The notes under the pieces were generated by a model, which did no database searches, was not told the origin of the DNA, and was given only the letters and a program-made list of their open reading frames with translations. From contig NZ_QYCP01000093.1 of the NCBI RefSeq assembly GCF_025506275.1, forward strand, positions 124,001 through 188,000: 64,000 bases of DNA, read 5' to 3'. A program made the position numbers and the translations under genes. The stretch's first letter is position 1. Each line of letters opens with the position of its first letter. The DNA comes from Brevibacterium permense. Its GTDB lineage: Bacteria; Actinomycetota; Actinomycetes; Actinomycetales; Brevibacteriaceae. Shown here piece after piece: positions 51,476-59,340 of the stretch.

Positions 51476-53995
51476 TCAGAACGGTGGGGGATCGACCTCG
51501 AGGTCGTGGTCCCAGTTCACTGTCTTGGAGACGAAGCGGTGGTCCCAGGGATCGTCGGCTCCAGCGCCCTTGGGGCCTGCAGCGTCCGCAGACTGCGAAT
51601 TGCTTTCGAAACCGGTGACGTTCGGGCCAGCGGCGGTACGGACGCTGCGCTTGTCGGGCTCATTCGGGTCGAAGTCGATATCGTCGATGTCGAGCTTCGC
51701 AAGACGCGCCCATCTGACGACTCGGGCGTACTTCGCGTTCCCCGTCAGCTGCTTCACCGTGAGAGTGTTGGAGCCGGCAGGGAGACTGAGCTGGTGGACA
51801 GACTTCTCCCAATTGAGGCAACGCTCCAGCCGCAAGCGCTTGATTTCAACCTGCTGCTCCCGATACGCCTCCGAAAGACGTCGCTGGTGTGCTTCGCGTT
51901 CCTCCCGTTGGCGCTTCTCTTCGTCGCGCTGACGAATCGTCGACTCGCCAGGCATGAGCTCGAGCACCCTCGGTGCTGAGGGAACCATTGACCAGGGCAG
52001 TTTCCACCGCTTGAGACCCAGTCGTCCCAGGGAATCGAATTCGAGCGCTTGGGCAACATTGATCGGCTGGCCGGGCGCTGACACAGTGGTCGAGATTCCG
52101 TGTTTGAACTCATAATCGAGCTCACCGGATTTGGGCATAGTGACCCGAAGGCGGCCGGCGGTCTTCAACGCATGATGCTTCTTGCACAGAGGATGAAGGT
52201 TTCCGAACCGAGTGAGACCGCCCTTGAGCGGATCCAGATGGAAGAACGGAACGACATGGTCGATCTCCGACTTCTCAGCCCGACGAACACAGCCGGGAAC
52301 GGTGCACACGGTCCACTGCTCGACCAAGGTCTTCCGAAGATCTCTGGGGACCTGGTAAGTGGTCGCTTTGGCGTCGATGGGAGTGCCGGTGGCGGGATCG
52401 GTGAGGATCCGCTGGATGCTCTTCGACCGGCCGGCGATGTTGCGAGCCACCTCGACGGGTACCGGTGAGCCGTCGGCGAAAGTGCCGGGCAGGTCCGAAT
52501 CCCCGGTGAGCGAGAGGAAGGGAACGGTCACCACGGTGGCGGCCTGATGCGACAGCCACCACGCGCTTGTGGGCATACGCAGCTTGACGACATATTCAAT
52601 GGGACCGTCAGGGTCCTCACCTTCGACGATGCAGTCGGGCCGGAAAGCCGATCCGTCGGGTCGGTTGGCGACAGAGAATCCGTCGGACGACTCTGTGGTG
52701 CTGTTGGCCGAGCTCCCGGCGGACGATTCTGCGACATCGTCGTCCGAGTCCGAAGCAACGTGTTTCGCGAAGTCGGCGACAGCGTCGTCCGAGTCCATAT
52801 CCGGAATGAGCTCGCCGTCGGTGTCGAGCAGCGACTTCTCTTCGGCGGTTTGGATACCTGTGATCGGGTCGACCGAAATGACCTTGACCTTGAGCTCCGG
52901 GACTGGCCGGGTGAGCAGATCGTACTCGAGCTGAGAGATGGAGCGGTCATCGCTGATCTCAACGCCCATAGGCAGATTGAACGCCGACTTGTTCTTTCCA
53001 TGCACGGCCAGCGCCATGCCCTGGATTCGGTTGTAGCAGGCGAAGATCTCCGCTGAGGGCCCGCTGACGGTCAGGCAGGCCGAGCCGTCCTTGTAGCCTT
53101 CGACATCGACGCGGCGACGCTTGGTGGCGAGTTCGGTATTGTCGACCGGCGGAACGAGCAGGGCGATCATCTTCGCCAGGTCCCGGCGCAGGGTCTCACA
53201 GGTGATATCGGCGCGCCTCGCGGCCAGGAAGATGTCGAGCTTCGGAAGGAAGTCGAACGCGACATCAGCACACTGGCGGGCGACCACATCGACATGTGCC
53301 TGGGTGAACTCTCCGGCGCGGACACGGTCGGCGAAGCGCGGCAGACCATAGAAGATCGTCATCGCGCCGGTGAGCTGACGGTAGGTGCGGGCAGTGTTGG
53401 TCCCCAGCACCGTCGAGATCTCCACGAGGTCCTCAGCGTCGACATTGTCATAGACCCATTTCGAGAAGCAGATGCCCTCATCGAGCTCGGGGAACTCGGG
53501 CAGAGCTTTCGCCTCGGGTTCAGTCGCCTTGCGCAACTGTTCGCGGGCGAAGTCGGCGTCATAGAGCACAACTGTCGCGGAAGGGGAGCCGCGGGTGCCT
53601 GTCGTGTCGTCAGTGGGCGACGACGCGACGTTGGGCGAAGACGCGTCCTTGGTTGACGACGCGCCCTTGGGTGAGGTCTCCGACTTCTCCGCAGCGCCGA
53701 AGACGGTGTTCTCTTCGGACTCTTTGGCGCGGCGTTCGAAGGATGCGGAGATCGTCTCGCAGCGAAACGGTTCGGAGCCCTCGGGTATGGGCAGTTCGAG
53801 GGCGATGAAGACCTGTTCCAACACAACTGAGGAGACTGATTCGAGAAGGGAGAAATGGGCACGGTCGGAAGCGACAGCGTTCTCGGCAAAGCGAGACATG
53901 CTTGATTCGAAGCGGATGGCGAATCGGGGCGACGGCTGTGTCACACCCGGCTCGTCTGCCTGGGCGGGGGTCGAACGGTTGGTGGTGCCCTTCAT
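51476..53995 (-). CDS. DUF222 domain HNH endonuclease family protein
   Basis: An 839-residue protein of the 13E12-like DUF222/HNH family common in actinobacteria in several copies per genome. The DUF222 region covers about residues 150-340 (RFADRVRAGEFTQAHVDVVA). The HNH motif at about residues 610-650 is CTVPGCVRRAEKSEIDHVVP, FGNLHPLCKKHHALKT. An internal acidic low-complexity stretch (about 425-470) and a C-terminal coiled coil (RQRDEEKRQREEREAHQRRL) are longer than in most members. DNA cleavage is predicted; its biological role is unknown. Upstream DNA (54040-54180) is markedly AT-rich. Confidence 0.85.
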   Translation of the reverse strand: MKGTTNRSTPAQADEPGVTQPSPRFAIRFESSMSRFAENAVASDRAHFSLLESVSSVVLEQVFIALELPIPEGSEPFRCETISASFERRAKESEENTVFGAAEKSETSPKGASSTKDASSPNVASSPTDDTTGTRGSPSATVVLYDADFAREQLRKATEPEAKALPEFPELDEGICFSKWVYDNVDAEDLVEISTVLGTNTARTYRQLTGAMTIFYGLPRFADRVRAGEFTQAHVDVVARQCADVAFDFLPKLDIFLAARRADITCETLRRDLAKMIALLVPPVDNTELATKRRRVDVEGYKDGSACLTVSGPSAEIFACYNRIQGMALAVHGKNKSAFNLPMGVEISDDRSISQLEYDLLTRPVPELKVKVISVDPITGIQTAEEKSLLDTDGELIPDMDSDDAVADFAKHVASDSDDDVAESSAGSSANSTTESSDGFSVANRPDGSAFRPDCIVEGEDPDGPIEYVVKLRMPTSAWWLSHQAATVVTVPFLSLTGDSDLPGTFADGSPVPVEVARNIAGRSKSIQRILTDPATGTPIDAKATTYQVPRDLRKTLVEQWTVCTVPGCVRRAEKSEIDHVVPFFHLDPLKGGLTRFGNLHPLCKKHHALKTAGRLRVTMPKSGELDYEFKHGISTTVSAPGQPINVAQALEFDSLGRLGLKRWKLPWSMVPSAPRVLELMPGESTIRQRDEEKRQREEREAHQRRLSEAYREQQVEIKRLRLERCLNWEKSVHQLSLPAGSNTLTVKQLTGNAKYARVVRWARLAKLDIDDIDFDPNEPDKRSVRTAAGPNVTGFESNSQSADAAGPKGAGADDPWDHRFVSKTVNWDHDLEVDPPPF

Positions 53996-54255
53996 TGCTT
54001 TTTCACCTGCCTCGGACTTCGTTGTCGGGGAAGTGGTGCTGACTTGAAAAGCTGTTAATCAAATCTTAGGCGTTCAAATTGACATTCACAATAGGAAAAA
54101 GAAAAAAGATTCGAATAAAGTTCGATGTCACGTCAAGGATGGAAATGCTGTCTACTCATCATTGCATTCAGTGCTGACATAAGGATGTTCGTTTTCGTTT
54201 GTGCAGGTCAGCCACGATTTCGGTGTGGGTGAGTGCCCTTCGGGGCGCGTCCGTT

Positions 54256-54334
54256 GCGGTTTCGAGAAGGAGGAGCCGCCTCGGGAAGAACGTCGCGGTT
54301 TCGACAAGGAGGAGCCTCCTCGGGCAGAGCTGTC
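54256..54334. repeat. 39-40-bp tandem repeat, two copies plus a fragment
   Basis: Units starting GCGGTTTCGA occur at 54256 (39 bp) and 54295 (40 bp), each containing AAGGAGGAGCC and CCTCGGG, and a third start GCGGTTCCGG follows at 54335. The lengths differ by one base, so they do not encode an in-frame protein repeat. Confidence 0.65.
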
Positions 54335-54915
54335 GCGGTTCCGGAGTGGGGAGCGCAGGTGGGCTCAGTGGGTAGGTCATGCATCGGGCCCAGAAGCGAG
54401 ATCATGCAGGGGACTTGGCGGAGGGCCGCACAGGGAGCGTCGGGGCGGGCAACGCATGTGGCTCGCAAGCGAGCCGCACAGGGAGCTTCGGGGCGAACCA
54501 CGCGGAGGGAAGAGCCGCCTCGGCGAATGCGCCAGCCGCGTTCCCAACCGGTCCAAAGGTCTGGAGAACATGCCGCCGGAACGGCGGGACAGCCTCGGTG
54601 GGGGCCGGATTTTCGGGTGAAACGGGTCACAGCATCGGTTATGATGATCGAGTTGTCGGATGCGACCCATGAGGTCGGTACTCGCCTCATGCGAGCCGTA
54701 TCCGCACTGCGCGCAACCGCGTCGCCCTTCACCTAGGGCCATGTCGCGGGCCGCGTCGACGTCACCGCACCATCCTTCACTGGTGACCAGTTCTTCGCCC
54801 AGACCATCGCCTGCGCTCACGGTCGACCGTGTCCGCGCCGGCCGACGGCCAGACGATCACTGCCGGCTGCACCGATGATCCGATCATCGAACGGAGTGCT
54901 CGCCCAACCGAGTGC

Positions 54916-54938
54916 TCGCGAGCTCCAAAAGCTCGCGA
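54916..54938. promoter_or_regulatory. hairpin upstream of malic enzyme
   Basis: TCGCGAGCT and AGCTCGCGA are perfect 9-base inverted repeats around CCAAA, ending 31 bases before the malic enzyme ATG. It could be an operator or a leader hairpin; no partner regulator is evident. Confidence 0.45.
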
Positions 54939-54969
54939 ACCGCCGCCGCATCAACCATGAGGATCAACC

Positions 54970-56175
54970 ATGACGACCACCGCTCACAACTCCGCCGCCT
55001 CCGACCAGGGGTCGAAGGGCCCGATCACCGACGCCGAGATCTTCGAGGCACACGAAGGCGGCAAGCTCTCCGCCGAGCTCACCTCGCCGCTCGAGACCCA
55101 GCGCGACCTCTCGATCGCGTACACCCCGGGCGTGGCCAAGGTCTGCACCGCGATCAAGGACGAACCGCAGCTGGCGCGTACTCACACGTGGACCGGTCGA
55201 CTTGTCGCGGTCATCTCCGACGGATCGGCTGTGCTCGGCCTCGGTGACATCGGTCCGGCCGCCTCGCTGCCGGTGATGGAGGGCAAGTGCGCCCTGTTCA
55301 AGTCCTTCGCCGGGCTGAATGCGATTCCGATCGTACTCGACACCAATGACACGGACGAGATCGTCGAAACCATCGTCCGCATGGCCCCGACCTTCGGTGC
55401 GATCAACCTCGAGGACATCTCGGCTCCGCGCTGCTTCGAGATCGAAGACCGGGTCAAGGAAGCCCTCGACATCCCCGTCATGCACGATGATCAGCACGGC
55501 ACCGCCGTCGTCGTCCTCGCCGCGCTGACGAATGCTCTGCGCGTGGTGAAGAAGTCCTTCGAGTCCGTCCGTGTCGTCGTCTCCGGCGCCGGTGCCGCCG
55601 GTGTGGCCGTGGTGAAGATCCTCGCCGACGCCGGCGTGAAGGACATCGTCGTCCTCGATTCCAAGGGAGTCGTCGAGTCCGGCCGTTCCGACCTGACCGA
55701 GACCAAGCAGTTCCTCGCCGAGTCGACGAACCCGCGCGGAATCTCCGGTGGGATCGGCGAGGCCCTCGACGGCGCGGATGCCTTCATCGGCGTCTCCGGC
55801 GGCACCATCGACGAGGCGCATCTGGAGAACATGGCCGACGACGCGATCATCTTCGCCCTGTCGAACCCCAACCCCGAGGTGGCTCCCGACGTCGCTTCCA
55901 AGTACGCCACCGTGGTGGCCACCGGGCGCAGCGACTTCCCGAACCAGATCAACAACGTCCTCGCGTTCCCCGGAATCTTCCGCGGCGCGCTCGACGCCGA
56001 TGCGTCCGAGATCACCGACGATATGAAGCTCGTCGCCGCTCGTGCGATCGCCGATCTCGTCGGCGATGACCTCGAGCCTGGTTACATCGTGCCCGGTGCG
56101 CTCGATTCCCGTGTCGCTCCGGCTGTCGCCGAGGCGGTCGAGAAGTCCGCTCTCGAGGCCATGGCTAAGCGCTGA
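54970..56175 (+). CDS. NAD(P)-dependent malic enzyme
   Basis: A 401-residue oxidoreductase converting malate to pyruvate and CO2. The malic domain has SIAYTPGVAKVCTAIKDEP and VISDGSAVLGLGDIGPAASL, metal ligands in INLEDISAPRCFEIEDRV, and VMHDDQHGTAVVVLAAL. The NAD fold is VVVSGAGAAGVAVVKILADAG, and FALSNPNPEV and ATGRSDFPNQINNVLAFPG complete the active site. The length is that of the short bacterial form. It lacks a strong ribosome site (GAGGATCAACC). A terminator follows at 56202. It links C4 metabolism to the dicarboxylate uptake genes functionally, though they are far apart. Confidence 0.94.
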   Translation: MTTTAHNSAASDQGSKGPITDAEIFEAHEGGKLSAELTSPLETQRDLSIAYTPGVAKVCTAIKDEPQLARTHTWTGRLVAVISDGSAVLGLGDIGPAASLPVMEGKCALFKSFAGLNAIPIVLDTNDTDEIVETIVRMAPTFGAINLEDISAPRCFEIEDRVKEALDIPVMHDDQHGTAVVVLAALTNALRVVKKSFESVRVVVSGAGAAGVAVVKILADAGVKDIVVLDSKGVVESGRSDLTETKQFLAESTNPRGISGGIGEALDGADAFIGVSGGTIDEAHLENMADDAIIFALSNPNPEVAPDVASKYATVVATGRSDFPNQINNVLAFPGIFRGALDADASEITDDMKLVAARAIADLVGDDLEPGYIVPGALDSRVAPAVAEAVEKSALEAMAKR

Positions 56176-56201
56176 GTGGAGGAACGGCTGGAGCTAGGTT
56201 C

Positions 56202-56243
56202 CGGGCTGGTGGTGGGTTCTTGGAAGAGCCTGTCACCAGCCCG
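56202..56243 (+). terminator. terminator after malic enzyme
   Basis: CGGGCTGGTG and CACCAGCCCG pair perfectly over 10 bp around a 22-base loop, followed by TCTTGTTCG on the plus strand. It begins 26 bases after the malic enzyme stop. Confidence 0.7.
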
Positions 56244-56293
56244 TCTTGTTCGTAGATTTCTTGGCAGGCTAGCATTTGTATGAGGGGAGCTCC

Positions 56294-57655
56294 GTGATTC
56301 TTCCGGTTGTCGTGGGCACTAGCGCAGCAATCGCGCTCAAGATCGTGTTCTTAGCGGCCAGAGTGTCATGGCCGGACAACTACTTCGACAGCTCTGATCG
56401 TACAAAGCATTGGGTTGTGGAAGCTCCACTGAAAGTTCTTGTGTGGCGACTTGTTCCTTTCGTGTTGGCTGCAATTTTCGCGGTCGTAGTAGCTCGTTCG
56501 TTGGGGGCCGATGCAAGCCCTGTGCTGTGGGTGTTCCTTGGTAGTCACATCGCTACAACAAATCTTCTCGCCCTGATCTCCGCATACTCGAGGAGCTCCG
56601 GAATTCTCGTCCAGTGGGCTTACCTGATTGGACTGTCTCTTGTGTTCGCCGTTGTTGTCGGAGTTCTGGGCTGGGGTCCTTGGGATCTTGCTGGTGTGGC
56701 CCCGGAAGCGGAGACGCTGGTGCAGGGGGTCTGGACAGCTGTTTGCGTCGCCGTTCTGTTCGCTGTGTTCAAAGCCATGACTCTGAGCCGCCGTTCTGGT
56801 GACGTGGGCGCTGGTTCATTGAGCAGCCTCAAAATTGACGATTTCTACATGGGGTACTTGGCAAATTGTGCTTTTGAAAGACGGGCAGACTTGCCGTTGT
56901 TGCTAGCGATTGTTGCTCATGAATCGAGTAATCGTCCAAGGTTTGTTCGGCATGTTGAGTTATTCCTGTTCAAGCATTCTTTCCGAAAGTTGACCCCGCA
57001 GTCTGTGGGGATTGCGCAACAAGAGATTGGGAAGGGAAGATCCTGGCGGCAGCGTAGCCGGACTCGTTTGAACGAACTTGATTGCCAGTCTCTGGAGAGG
57101 CTTTCTGAACAGTTTTCGGGCTCGGTGGTTCCTGAGGGTGAAGTGAGATTTGGAGCCTATCAAGTGAAGAGTCTCGTGAATTCGCACAACAAGGGCTCGT
57201 CAAATCTGGTTGCCGTCGCGAGGATTTATGATGACCTCTTCGTTGGTGAAAGTGCCGTAATGACGGCGATCCAAACGACCGCTGAAGATTGCTCGGCGGT
57301 GGCGGAGTCCGTCGAGCCTGGTGGCGTTAGCATTAGTCCGAATTTGGTGTCGGCCCCTGAGTTTAATTCGCCCTGGGTGGTCCGCTATGGGAGTTATTGT
57401 TACGTTCAGTTCAAGGTTTCGCGATTTGATGTTGCAAAAGTGGACGTAAGCATTATCTCAAGCAGTGCTTCACGCTCCAGACCTGTTTCTCATGGCTTTG
57501 GTTCAGGAAGCAAGGAGTTCAAGACTGGTCTGTTCAAGGTTCCCGCAAGTGGGATGGGAGTGAAGCTAATCGTTACAGACTATAGTGGTAGGAGATTGCA
57601 GGTCGCTAGTCTGTTTTTTGACGCGGAACGAGACTTTGCGTCCGTTTTTGACTAG
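56294..57655 (+). CDS. five-TM membrane protein with possible lysozyme-like domain, probably acquired
   Basis: A 453-residue protein not assigned to a family. Five hydrophobic helices lie in the first 170 residues (including VPFVLAAIFAVVVARSL and WAYLIGLSLVFAVVVGVLG). A soluble middle region holds LLLAIVAHESSNRPRFVRHV (Glu210) and SVGIAQQE (237-244), an arrangement that faintly resembles GT51 or SLT lysozyme-fold enzymes (E...S-x-G/T-x-x-Q). A beta-rich C-terminal domain follows (YVQFKVSRFDVAKVDVSIIS, GVKLIVTDYSGRRLQV). GTG 56294 has GAGGGGAG upstream. GC content and codon choice are visibly lower than in neighbours, pointing to transfer. The enzyme-like reading is speculative. Confidence 0.6.
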   Translation: MILPVVVGTSAAIALKIVFLAARVSWPDNYFDSSDRTKHWVVEAPLKVLVWRLVPFVLAAIFAVVVARSLGADASPVLWVFLGSHIATTNLLALISAYSRSSGILVQWAYLIGLSLVFAVVVGVLGWGPWDLAGVAPEAETLVQGVWTAVCVAVLFAVFKAMTLSRRSGDVGAGSLSSLKIDDFYMGYLANCAFERRADLPLLLAIVAHESSNRPRFVRHVELFLFKHSFRKLTPQSVGIAQQEIGKGRSWRQRSRTRLNELDCQSLERLSEQFSGSVVPEGEVRFGAYQVKSLVNSHNKGSSNLVAVARIYDDLFVGESAVMTAIQTTAEDCSAVAESVEPGGVSISPNLVSAPEFNSPWVVRYGSYCYVQFKVSRFDVAKVDVSIISSSASRSRPVSHGFGSGSKEFKTGLFKVPASGMGVKLIVTDYSGRRLQVASLFFDAERDFASVFD

Positions 57656-58066
57656 TGGGTTATTGATTGCAGCTTGGCCTCTTGTCTCAAACTATTCTTT
57701 AAACCCCGGTCGGTATGTGCAACTTTGCCGGCGCCAGGCATGGGGCCGCGAACATTTGACTTACCCCCGGATCTTGCTCAGTTCTTGCTCAATGCGCGAA
57801 GTGGTGTGTGGGCGAAGTGAAGTGATGAACTGCGGGTTTACACTGAAGAGGTCACGTGGCAGTGCAGTTGCGCGTCTGGCTATACAAAATGTGTTGACAT
57901 CATTAGTGACCAGGTCTCTCATGCCCGTCGGGGCAGAATACGCAACCATACGCAGATAACGGGGGCGCATGAAAAGCGGTCCTCACCCATCCCTCATTGC
58001 GTTGTGGGCAGAGTGCGCTGGCCTGTTGAGTGTCCGTCGCGCTGCTGACGGTCGCGTTTCTGACTG
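57656..58066. other. lower-GC intergenic stretch after the membrane protein
   Basis: The 411 bases share the lower GC of the preceding gene up to about 57960. The only frame of note is the reverse-strand 69-codon one at 57761-57970. The last 100 bases are GC-rich again and belong to the ohr 3' side. Confidence 0.4.
57761..57970 (-). CDS. possible small protein or remnant (69 aa)
   Basis: An ATG frame encoding a basic peptide (MRPRYLRMVAYSAPTGMRDL at the N-terminus, HTTSRIEQELSKIRG at the C-terminus). GGGTGAGG lies about 14 bases upstream, somewhat far for a ribosome site. It is antisense-facing toward the membrane protein gene. It is not recognised as any family. It may be the counterpart of the acquired gene, a fragment, or chance. 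Confidence 0.25.
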   Translation of the reverse strand: MRPRYLRMVAYSAPTGMRDLVTNDVNTFCIARRATALPRDLFSVNPQFITSLRPHTTSRIEQELSKIRG

Positions 58067-58489
58067 TCAGTCGTCGGTGACGGTGATGGTCACGTCGATG
58101 TTGCCGCGGGTGGCGTTCGAGTACGGGCAGACCTTGTGGGCCTTGTCGGCCAGCGCCTGTGCCTCGGCTTTGTCGAGGTGCGGGAGGGTGACCTCGAGTT
58201 CGACGGCGAGCTGGAACCCGCCCTCATTGTTCTTGCCGATGCTCACTCGTGAGCCGACCGCTGAGTCGTCGACGTTCGCCTTGGCCTGACCGGCCACGAG
58301 GCGCAGCGCCGAGTGATAGCAGGCCGCGTAGCCGACCGCGAAGAGCTGCTCGGGATTCGTGCCGTTGCCGCTGCCGCCCATCTCCGCGGGTGTGGCGAGA
58401 TCGACGTCGACCTTCCCGTCGTTCGTGCGACCGTGGCCGTCGCGGCCTTCGCCGGTGGCCAGTGCCTCTGCAGTGTAGAGAGCCTTCAT
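58067..58489 (-). CDS. ohr: organic hydroperoxide reductase Ohr (OsmC/Ohr family)
   Basis: A 140-residue thiol peroxidase for organic and fatty-acid hydroperoxides. The two catalytic cysteines are in GYAACYHSALRLVAG and HKVCPYSNATRGN, with the conserved Arg and Glu supplied by the N-terminal strand. The start MKALYTAEALATGEGRDGHG is typical of Ohr rather than OsmC. It lies 128 bases downstream of ohrR on the same strand, with a degenerate repeat between them. Confidence 0.95.
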   Translation of the reverse strand: MKALYTAEALATGEGRDGHGRTNDGKVDVDLATPAEMGGSGNGTNPEQLFAVGYAACYHSALRLVAGQAKANVDDSAVGSRVSIGKNNEGGFQLAVELEVTLPHLDKAEAQALADKAHKVCPYSNATRGNIDVTITVTDD

Positions 58490-58520
58490 GATTCTTCCTT
58501 TCGTTGGCGGTGCGTTGTCG

Positions 58521-58617
58521 GATCAGTGGTGAGCAGTGGGATCGGTGGTGAAGTGTGGGGTCAGCGGTGCAGTGCGGGTTCAGTGGCGCACTGTGAATCC
58601 ACAAGTGCGGTGTGAGT
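58521..58617. repeat. degenerate ~19-bp tandem repeat between ohrR and ohr
   Basis: Units of the form ATCAGTGGTGAGCAGTGGG, ATCGGTGGTGAAGTGTGGGG, TCAGCGGTGCAGTGCGGG and TTCAGTGGCGCACTGTGAA follow each other, and further diverged copies extend a little into the end of ohrR. It fills the space where the ohr promoter or processing site would be expected. Confidence 0.6.
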
Positions 58618-59097
58618 TCAATGGTGCGGCAGGGGGCCAGGGGGCTCGACGGGCGCGGGTTCCGCGCGCAGGTTCCTCGTCAGTGTGCGCAGGGTCTCGA
58701 GCAGCTCCGGCATCGAAGCGGGATCGAGCTGAGTGCGCTCACCGATCCGGACCGGAACGCACTCGGCGCGCTCCTTTGCTGCGGCACCCTCGGCAGTGGG
58801 GCGGATGAACACACTGCGCGAGTCCTCGGCGGAGCGGTGGCGGGTGACGTAGCCGAGCGATTCCAGCCGCGACAGCAGCGGAGACAGCGTGCCCGAATCG
58901 AGCTGCAGACGCTCACCGAGGTGCTTGACGGTCACGCCTTCGGGCGCGGAAGCCTCCTCCCACAGCACCAGCATCACAAGATACTGCGGATAGGTGATGC
59001 CGAGCTCGGCCAGCAGATCCTTGTATGACGCGGTCATTGCACGCGACGCCGAGTAGAGGGCGAAGCAGAGCTGTCTGTCGAGGTCGAGCGCATCCAT
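58618..59097 (-). CDS. ohrR: OhrR, MarR family peroxide-sensing repressor
   Basis: A 159-residue repressor. The reactive cysteine lies in LDRQLCFALYSASRAMT, the classic OhrR position near residue 10. The winged helix is VTVKHLGERLQLDSGTLSPL, LSRLESLGYVTRHRSAEDSR. Oxidation of the Cys by organic hydroperoxides should release DNA. ATG 59097 is preferred over a TTG six codons upstream. A matching operator lies 16 bases upstream. The C-terminus (RAEPAPVEPPGPLPHH) is an extra Pro-rich tail. Confidence 0.93.
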   Translation of the reverse strand: MDALDLDRQLCFALYSASRAMTASYKDLLAELGITYPQYLVMLVLWEEASAPEGVTVKHLGERLQLDSGTLSPLLSRLESLGYVTRHRSAEDSRSVFIRPTAEGAAAKERAECVPVRIGERTQLDPASMPELLETLRTLTRNLRAEPAPVEPPGPLPHH

Positions 59098-59112
59098 ATC
59101 TAAATGGTTGCA

Positions 59113-59127
59113 CACAATTCAATTGTG
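59113..59127. promoter_or_regulatory. OhrR box
   Basis: CACAATT-C-AATTGTG is a perfect 15-bp palindrome matching the known OhrR box core (TACAATT/AATTGTA). It lies 16 bases upstream of the ohrR start, so OhrR should repress itself and the downstream ohr gene. Confidence 0.8.
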
Positions 59128-59171
59128 CACAACTGATTATCAGAAGTCGGATGAACGGGGATCGAGGTGAA

Positions 59172-59221
59172 CACAGCGGAGGGGCGGGCGAAGATGTCTC
59201 TTCGCCCGCCCCTCCGCTGTG
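59172..59221. terminator. 23-bp perfect hairpin downstream of the SPFH gene
   Basis: A perfect 23-bp stem (outer arms CACAGCGGAGGGG and CCCCTCCGCTGTG) surrounds the 4-base loop TGTC. It lies 120 bases past the stop of the SPFH gene on the reverse strand and upstream of the ohrR promoter, isolating the two units. Confidence 0.85.
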
Positions 59222-59340
59222 CGGTGCCTCAGTCGTTCGCCGGCGCTCGGTGTCGTGCGTCGGCGTTCGGTCAGCTCCGGCGTCGCTTCGGCCGCCTGGC
59301 TCGGCTCTCGGTCACTGCGGTGGCCTGGCTCGCCTCTCAG

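Larger units (their letters stand above)
53996..54969. other. 974-base gene-free region with repeats
   Basis: No gene is convincing. The first 180 bases are AT-rich and hold the HNH promoter. A 39-40-bp degenerate tandem repeat lies at 54256-54334. Related GC-rich blocks (GAGCCGCACAGGGAGC-type) recur at 54425-54490. A possible promoter with TTATGAT lies near 54635. Open frames here on both strands show no ribosome site or family match. A hairpin at 54916 precedes the malic enzyme gene. Confidence 0.5.

Noticed and set aside
54201..54620. 139-codon plus-strand frame with FEKEEPP/FDKEEPP repeats
   Set aside because: The repeat arises from 39- and 40-bp DNA units, so the frame is not kept between units; there is no start site or known fold, and it is better explained as noncoding tandem repeat.
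54377..54820. 147-codon reverse-strand frame before the malic enzyme
   Set aside because: It is rich in Arg/Pro/Ser with no conserved blocks and overlaps the same repeat-rich DNA.
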